Assembly: GCA_902494625.1 (NCBI GenBank)
Contig: CABUUB010000003.1
Span: 3,905-67,904, forward strand
From: an uncultured Collinsella sp.
GTDB lineage: Bacteria; Actinomycetota; Coriobacteriia; Coriobacteriales; Coriobacteriaceae
Length of the DNA: 64,000 nucleotides
Reading direction: 5' to 3'
The translations under genes were made by a program, and so were the position numbers. The notes below the pieces were generated by a model. It was not told the DNA's origin and did not search any database. It saw only the letters and a program-made list of their open reading frames with translations. This document shows, one piece after another, positions 59,479-64,000 of this stretch; the first letter of the stretch is position 1, and each line of letters starts with the position of its first letter.

Positions 59479-60231
59479 TTAGGGGGCCAGGCCTTCTTGT
59501 TTTAGATTGTCAAGGCAGATACTCAATAGTTCTTCGAATGCGAGAATACAACTTCCGGTAAAGCAGTTAGGCTTAACGTTCTTAAGATCCATTGGGTGAT
59601 CGTCATGTATCGTAAAGATCGCGTCTGCCGTCTTGGCGAGCTCGCTGTCTTCGTTGCCGGTAAACGCGAGGGTCGTAATGCCCGCGTCGTGGCATGCCCT
59701 TGCGGTTTCCAGGATGGCTTCTGTCTGGCCCGATTTGGATATGAGCATCATGCAGCTGAGCGTATTTCGGTTGGATTCGACAAACTGATCGGTTTCTAGG
59801 AAGTCCTGTATGACGGCCAAAAAGCCAAGTCCAACGAGCTTAGTCGCCATGTACTGCGCAACGATGCGTGAGAAGCCCTCTCCGTTTACTCCGATCATTC
59901 TGTTGCGATGCAGTGCGGCGATGAATACGTCTACATCTCCGGTGTGACATACGAAGTGGACGCTACTGTCTTTGAGTGATTGATTCATTTCGCGGGAGAC
60001 ATGCTGAAGGTGCTTGAGATCGTACATCATTTCGCGGTAGCCACGGTAGCCGAGCTTTTTCGAAAGCCTGATGACTGTCGTCATGCTGGTAAAGCATGCC
60101 ATGGCGACGGGTTTTATGCCAATATCATCGAGGGTGTCGATATTGTTGAGTAGGTATTCGAGTACGCTTTGCTCGGTTTCGGATAGCTTTGCGGCTGAGT
60201 AGAGCTTGGAAATCTGCTTTTTATCAACCAT
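59479..60231 (-). CDS. RpiR/MurR family transcriptional regulator
   Basis: A 250-residue regulator with an N-terminal HTH_6 domain (LSETEQSVLEYLLNNIDTL, ACFTSMTTVIRLSKKLGYRG) and a C-terminal SIS domain (MMLISKSGQTEAILETARA, TTLAFTGN). AAGGAAG supports ATG 60231. It is divergent from the GH4 gene and convergent to the PTS gene, and so probably senses the phospho-sugar that this set produces. It shares the design, but not close sequence, with the regulator at 37581. Confidence 0.9.
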   Translation of the reverse strand: MVDKKQISKLYSAAKLSETEQSVLEYLLNNIDTLDDIGIKPVAMACFTSMTTVIRLSKKLGYRGYREMMYDLKHLQHVSREMNQSLKDSSVHFVCHTGDVDVFIAALHRNRMIGVNGEGFSRIVAQYMATKLVGLGFLAVIQDFLETDQFVESNRNTLSCMMLISKSGQTEAILETARACHDAGITTLAFTGNEDSELAKTADAIFTIHDDHPMDLKNVKPNCFTGSCILAFEELLSICLDNLKQEGLAP

Positions 60232-60299
60232 CGGTGCTTCCTTCCCGCCGGACGTGTGTGGCCGCTTCCGTTGCGTAAATAATAACTCCTTGGGGAATT

Positions 60300-60328
60300 C
60301 CTTTCCCGCCTTGCAACCGGGGCGGGAA
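60300..60328. promoter_or_regulatory. Hairpin/palindromes in the RpiR-GH4 divergent region
   Basis: CTTTCCCGCC mirrors GGGCGGGAAG, and a GGAATTCC palindrome lies at 60293-60300. They sit between divergent start codons and are candidate operator elements. Confidence 0.35.
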
Positions 60329-60406
60329 GCGGCCCTCCATGCTGGATACAATATCCAAACACAGGCGAACCATGCAATATTGAATGTGCTAATTGGGGGT
60401 TTCGAT

Positions 60407-61780
60407 ATGAAACTTACGGTCATAGGTGGCGGTGGCGTCCGCTCCATGTTTTTGGCAAAGAGCATAGCCCAGCAGGCGTCATCGCTTGGAATCGACGAAC
60501 TTGTGTTTATGGACAATGATCCCGAGAAGCTGCGCATCTACGGTGGCCTTGCCGCCCATGTCTCGGGCATGCTTTGCCCCACGCTTATTTTTTCACTGAC
60601 GGGCGATGCAGTCGAGGCCGTTAAGGACGCCGATTACGTGATCACGACGATTCGCGTCGGTGGGGACCATATGCGCGTTCGCGATGAGCGCATTGCTCTT
60701 TCGCATGGGGTTCTTGGCCAAGAGACGACTGGCGCAGCCGGCGTGTCTTTTGCCATGCGCTCCGTCCCTGCGCTTGCTTCGTATTGCGAGTTAATCAAGA
60801 AGTACGCAAAGCCGGACGTCAAGGTGTTTAACTTTACTAATCCCGCTGGCGTCGTATCTCAGGCCCTACGCGATATGGGCTATGATTTTACTTATGGCAT
60901 TTGCGATGCTCCCTCGGGCATGTTGCATCAGTTTGCCGAGTATAAAGGCGTTGATCCCGCATCGGTTCAGGGCGAGTGCTATGGACTCAACCACCTCTCG
61001 TTCTTCCGCAATGTGACGGTTGACGGCGAGGACATCATGTCCGACTTGATCCACGACGACGGGGCATATGCTCATACAGATCTTAGGTTCTTCGAGAAGG
61101 ACCTCGTCCTAAATCGCGGATGCGTGCCAAATGAGTACCTATACTATTTCTACTATCGCGAGCGCGCCGTTGCCAACGTTCTCTCTTCGCCCCAGACGCG
61201 CGGTGAACTAATCGAAGAAATTAATCGAGAAATGACGAGCGAGCTTGCATCTATCGATATTGAGAACGACTTCGAAAAAGGCCTCGCGTGCTTTGAGAAG
61301 TGGTACGGAATGCGCGAAAACAACTACATGGCGGCCGAGACGGGTATTCATCGCGACAAGCCGTGGACGTTTGACGTGTACGGCAAAGATGCTGGCGGAT
61401 ACGCAGGTGTCGCGCTCCGCTTCATGGATATTGCTCGCTCTGGCAAGACGCAGCAGATGATCCTGTGCACCCCCAACAATGGCGCCATCCCCGGCCTTCT
61501 CGATACAGATGTCATTGAGTCAACGTGCGATATCTCTACCGATGGCTGCGTGCCGCATCGCGTCGAAGCCGATTCTGTGCCCGCGGGAAACCTCGAATTG
61601 ATTCGTCGCGTCAAGTACTACGAGCGCACCGTGGCGCGTGGCATCGTTAACCGATCGAAGCGCGACATTGTCGAGAGCCTCGCGATGCACCCGCTCGTTA
61701 ATTCGTACTCCTTGGCGAAAGATATCGCCGCGCAGTACTTTGAGCTTAACCGCGACTACATCGACGGCTGGACAGACTAG
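60407..61780 (+). CDS. Glycoside hydrolase family 4 (6-phospho-alpha-glucosidase-like)
   Basis: NAD- and Mn-dependent hydrolase of phosphorylated glycosides, acting after PTS uptake. The 457 residues begin with the dinucleotide motif KLTVIGGGGVRS and continue with VITTIRVGG, FNFTNPAGVV, CDAPSG and LNHLSFF, typical of GH4. GGGGG precedes ATG 60407. Alpha- versus beta-specificity is not certain, but the MalX-like PTS permease supports alpha. The stop is followed by a partly paired hairpin at 61810-61845. Confidence 0.9.
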   Translation: MKLTVIGGGGVRSMFLAKSIAQQASSLGIDELVFMDNDPEKLRIYGGLAAHVSGMLCPTLIFSLTGDAVEAVKDADYVITTIRVGGDHMRVRDERIALSHGVLGQETTGAAGVSFAMRSVPALASYCELIKKYAKPDVKVFNFTNPAGVVSQALRDMGYDFTYGICDAPSGMLHQFAEYKGVDPASVQGECYGLNHLSFFRNVTVDGEDIMSDLIHDDGAYAHTDLRFFEKDLVLNRGCVPNEYLYYFYYRERAVANVLSSPQTRGELIEEINREMTSELASIDIENDFEKGLACFEKWYGMRENNYMAAETGIHRDKPWTFDVYGKDAGGYAGVALRFMDIARSGKTQQMILCTPNNGAIPGLLDTDVIESTCDISTDGCVPHRVEADSVPAGNLELIRRVKYYERTVARGIVNRSKRDIVESLAMHPLVNSYSLAKDIAAQYFELNRDYIDGWTD

Positions 61781-61809
61781 TCTGGACGTTAAAACTAGAA
61801 ATTATGGAT

Positions 61810-61845
61810 GGGCGGACCGGCGTTTATATTGGCGCCCGTTCGCCC
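61810..61845 (+). terminator. Hairpin after the GH4 gene
   Basis: GGGCGGACCGGCG pairs with CGCCCGTTCGCCC with one mismatch and one G-U pair. No clear T-run. Confidence 0.45.
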
Positions 61846-61870
61846 TGCTTAGTAAGAAAACGGGTATAGA

Positions 61871-62698
61871 GTGAACTTGCGAGAGAACTTCAATGTCTTT
61901 CTGGAATCGGGCGATCGGGCGAAGGAATGCCGGAGTGGCTGCACGATGGCGTTATATATCCCCTTGTTTGTTATGAGCGCGCTTCAAATTGGTGTATCAA
62001 ACGTTGCAACTGAGCTCGCCTATATCAATCCGTCCATTACGCTTATTTGCACTGTGGTCGCGGCCTTTTTAAACCTGCTTCTATCGAATGTGGCTTTTTC
62101 ATTATTTGCCGTCGACCGGTCCAAAGAGACGGTGCAACCTGCTCGAACCCCTCCGGTTTATCTCTTGGCCTCGACGGTTCCCCTCCAGATTTCTGGGGCG
62201 CTGCTAATTTATTTGGTTCACTTGATTTTATCGGCAATTGTAGTCTTTGCCTCGCTTGCGAGCAGTCAGCTCGGGGTGTTGTGCTCGCTTGTGGTGGCAG
62301 TAATCGTGACGCTTCTTTCCGCGTCGTTCGTATTCGTGTTAATTGAAGATGCGGACGTGGAGCAGAGGGGACTACGAGGCATTCGGTTTGCACCACGCTA
62401 CATCATGCGTTCGGTCACGGTGCTTCGTTCCTCCTGGAGAGAAATCGCGCGTCCCGCAACGCTGCTGGTGGCATGGAACCTGGTTGCAAGTTGCGCTATC
62501 CAGGTTCTTGTTGGATGGGTAGTTTCGAGTGCGGCGCTGCCGTCGGCACTTTCAGTGACGGCGCTTGTGCATGAGGGACTTTATTATGGGGCGTTTGCTT
62601 ATATGCTGCTGTTGCTAGTTCATTGTGCGGTTGCGAGTTGGCTCGAAATTGACGTGCTCATGGGGGTGTCCTTGTGCGTATCCGAGCAGGATCGATAG
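61871..62698 (+). CDS. Uncharacterised integral membrane protein
   Basis: A 275-residue protein I do not recognise. It starts at a GTG with only a weak upstream site; ATG 61946 is an alternative. About six hydrophobic segments are visible (for example PLFVMSALQIGVSNVATELA, LLIYLVHLILSAIVVFASLA, LCSLVVAVIVTLLSASFVFV, and two near the C-terminus). The overall plan resembles DUF624/YesL-like membrane proteins often found with carbohydrate genes, but the match is not firm. It follows the GH4 gene on the same strand and may be in its operon. Confidence 0.6.
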   Translation: MNLRENFNVFLESGDRAKECRSGCTMALYIPLFVMSALQIGVSNVATELAYINPSITLICTVVAAFLNLLLSNVAFSLFAVDRSKETVQPARTPPVYLLASTVPLQISGALLIYLVHLILSAIVVFASLASSQLGVLCSLVVAVIVTLLSASFVFVLIEDADVEQRGLRGIRFAPRYIMRSVTVLRSSWREIARPATLLVAWNLVASCAIQVLVGWVVSSAALPSALSVTALVHEGLYYGAFAYMLLLLVHCAVASWLEIDVLMGVSLCVSEQDR

Positions 62699-62827
62699 CC
62701 CGAAGATGAAGCCGCGTTTTCGACATTGAGTTCCTGCGTACCTTGCTTTCTAAGCAGAATTGGCGCGCCGTTTGTTAACAATCGTTTTCCAAGAATTCTT
62801 TTGTTGCTCATTTTATAGACTTCTCAT

Positions 62828-62836
62828 TGCTATAAT
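62828..62836 (+). promoter_or_regulatory. Extended -10 promoter of the SotB-like gene
   Basis: TGCTATAAT, a TATAAT box (62831-62836) with an extended-10 TG, 38 bases before the start codon. A good -35 box was not found at the usual distance. Confidence 0.6.
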
Positions 62837-62873
62837 CGCCCACCGCTCAAGATAATCGGAGAGGTTTTCCTAT

Positions 62874-64000
62874 ATGGCTCAAACAAAGCAAGACGGCATC
62901 ACGCTCAGGCAGTGGCTCCCGCTCGTCGGGCTCACCTGCTGTGCGTTCGTGTTCAACACGTCGGAGTTTATGCCCATCGGCCTTTTGACTGATATCGCCG
63001 CGTCGTTCTCGCTCACCGAGGCCCAGGCGGGCATCATGATCTCGGTCTATGCCTGGGGCGTCATGCTGCTGTCGTTGCCGCTCATGGTGTTTGCCTCGCG
63101 CTTCGAGTTCAAGCGGATGCTGCTGGGCGTGCTCGCCGTGTTCTCGCTCGGCCAGTTTCTGTCCGCTGTGGCGCCGACTTATCCCATCCTGGTCTGCGCG
63201 CGCCTGGTGGTCGCTTGCGCACATGCCGTATTCTGGTCGGTCGCCTCGATTATGGCCTCGCGCCTGGTTGACACTCGCCACGGCGCGCTCGCCATCAGCA
63301 TGATCGCTACGGGCTCGTCCATCGCGCAGATCTTCGGCCTGCCCCTCGGTCGCGCTATCGGCCTGGCCGTGGGCTGGCGTATGACGTTTGCCGTGGTCGG
63401 GGCGCTGTCTGCTGTCGCGGTCGTCTACCAGGCGACCGTGTTTCCCGTCATGTCGGCGGGTGAGCGCTTTACCGTCAAGCAACTGCCCGAGCTGCTCAAG
63501 AACCCGTTACTGATCGCGCTCTACGCAGTCACGGTCTTCATGGCAACTGGCTATTACACGGGCTATAGCTATATCGAGCCTTTCCTGGCTCAGGTCGCGC
63601 ATGTCGACGCAAGCGCCATCACTATGACGCTGACGGCGTTCGGCTGCTCTGGTCTGCTCGGAAGCTGGCTGTTCGGCCGGCTGTTCGATGGGCACCGGTT
63701 CCCGTTTCTCGCGATTACGCTCTCCGGCGTGCCGGTGGCCCTGCTGCTCATGGGCCCGGCCGCATCGTCGCTCGTGGCAGTGCTTGCCGTCTGCGCGCTG
63801 TGGGGCTGCTGCGCCACGGCCTTTAACGTGGCGTTCCAAGCCGAGCTCATCAAGCACACGCCGGCAGATTCGTCGGCCGTCGCCATGTCGATCTTCTCGG
63901 GCCTGTTCAATTTGGGCATTGGCACGGGTACCGCGATCGGCGGAGCCGTGGTTTCGGGCCCCGGTATCGCCTGGATCGGCTTCGCGGGCGGTGCGATCGC
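62874..64000 (+). CDS. MFS sugar/drug efflux transporter (SotB-like), 3'-truncated
   Basis: Major facilitator exporter; 375 codons are visible and the frame is open at the window end. The N-terminus (WLPLVGLTCCAFVFNTSEFM, then PIGLLTDIAASFSLTEAQAG) closely follows the E. coli SotB/YdeA pattern, and about eleven helices can be counted. GAGAGG precedes the ATG. The family exports arabinose, IPTG-like sugars or drugs; the substrate here is not known. Because no stop codon lies in the window, the true length is unknown. Confidence 0.88.
   Translation, partial: MAQTKQDGITLRQWLPLVGLTCCAFVFNTSEFMPIGLLTDIAASFSLTEAQAGIMISVYAWGVMLLSLPLMVFASRFEFKRMLLGVLAVFSLGQFLSAVAPTYPILVCARLVVACAHAVFWSVASIMASRLVDTRHGALAISMIATGSSIAQIFGLPLGRAIGLAVGWRMTFAVVGALSAVAVVYQATVFPVMSAGERFTVKQLPELLKNPLLIALYAVTVFMATGYYTGYSYIEPFLAQVAHVDASAITMTLTAFGCSGLLGSWLFGRLFDGHRFPFLAITLSGVPVALLLMGPAASSLVAVLAVCALWGCCATAFNVAFQAELIKHTPADSSAVAMSIFSGLFNLGIGTGTAIGGAVVSGPGIAWIGFAGGAI

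Overview
The window looks like chromosomal DNA of a high-GC member of the Coriobacteriia, most likely Collinsella. This is inferred from gene content, protein sequence character and GC-rich codon use; no database search was possible. It carries about 53 protein genes, cut at both ends (a pyridoxamine-oxidase-like gene on the left, an MFS transporter on the right), and seven tRNA genes. There is no rRNA operon, CRISPR array, prophage or complete insertion sequence.

Layout. 1-800: two tandem PNPOx-like genes. 841-5944: ornithine/arginine synthesis operon argC-argJ-argB-argD behind an ArgR-type operator. 5945-6640: non-coding stretch with an AT-rich segment, a duplicated tRNA-Val 3' end and hairpins. 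6823-15657: asnB, a MurE-type ligase, a HAD hydrolase, murI, rph, rdgB, dtd, veg and ispE. 15707-18792: tRNA-Pro, tatA, greA and a lysS with an extra tRNA-binding domain. 19116-26752: a ThrE-type exporter, a DUF2798 protein, clpC, pepD and a frameshifted mntP. 26974-32462: disA-ispD-ispF-cysS-rlmB-yacP. 32490-34600: a small accessory patch with a helix-turn-helix/HipA-like kinase protein, its putative operator, tRNA-Thr and paired inverted repeats. 34601-38414: beta-glucoside PTS, 6-phospho-beta-glucosidase and a divergent RpiR regulator. 38716-43199: tRNA-Tyr/Thr/Met-tuf-rpmG-tRNA-Trp-secE-nusG-rplK-rplA. 43326-46810: phosphoesterase, a cytoplasmic BMP-domain protein and MscS. 47147-50041: a TrpXYZ-like ABC transporter. 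50203-57437: WYL regulator, asnS, glucose-type EIIA, esterase and a FeoA-FeoB fusion. 57752-61780: alpha-glucoside-type PTS, RpiR regulator and a GH4 phospho-glycosidase. 61871-64000: an unknown membrane protein and a SotB-like exporter.

How the parts fit. argCJBD makes ornithine. The MurE-type ligase carries a D-P-A rather than D-N-P-R specificity loop, and Collinsella peptidoglycan is reported (from memory) to contain ornithine, so the arginine operon may also feed the cell wall. Both sugar PTS permeases lack an EIIA domain, and the stand-alone glucose-type EIIA in this window could phosphorylate them.

The most unusual material is non-coding. One family of small palindromes with a GGGACAGG-type core sits on or right after stop codons of unrelated genes, and one 46-bp copy occurs twice, identical and in opposite orientation, about 34 kb apart. 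A second palindrome family has ends reading GTTGCGGTGRAATA. Other items are a 62-bp degenerate tandem repeat, paired TGTTACAG inverted repeats, and an 18-bp upstream-plus-minus-35 block shared by two translation operons. The best protein-level candidates for new biology are the HTH/HipA-like kinase with its three-copy operator and the BMP-domain protein without a signal peptide.
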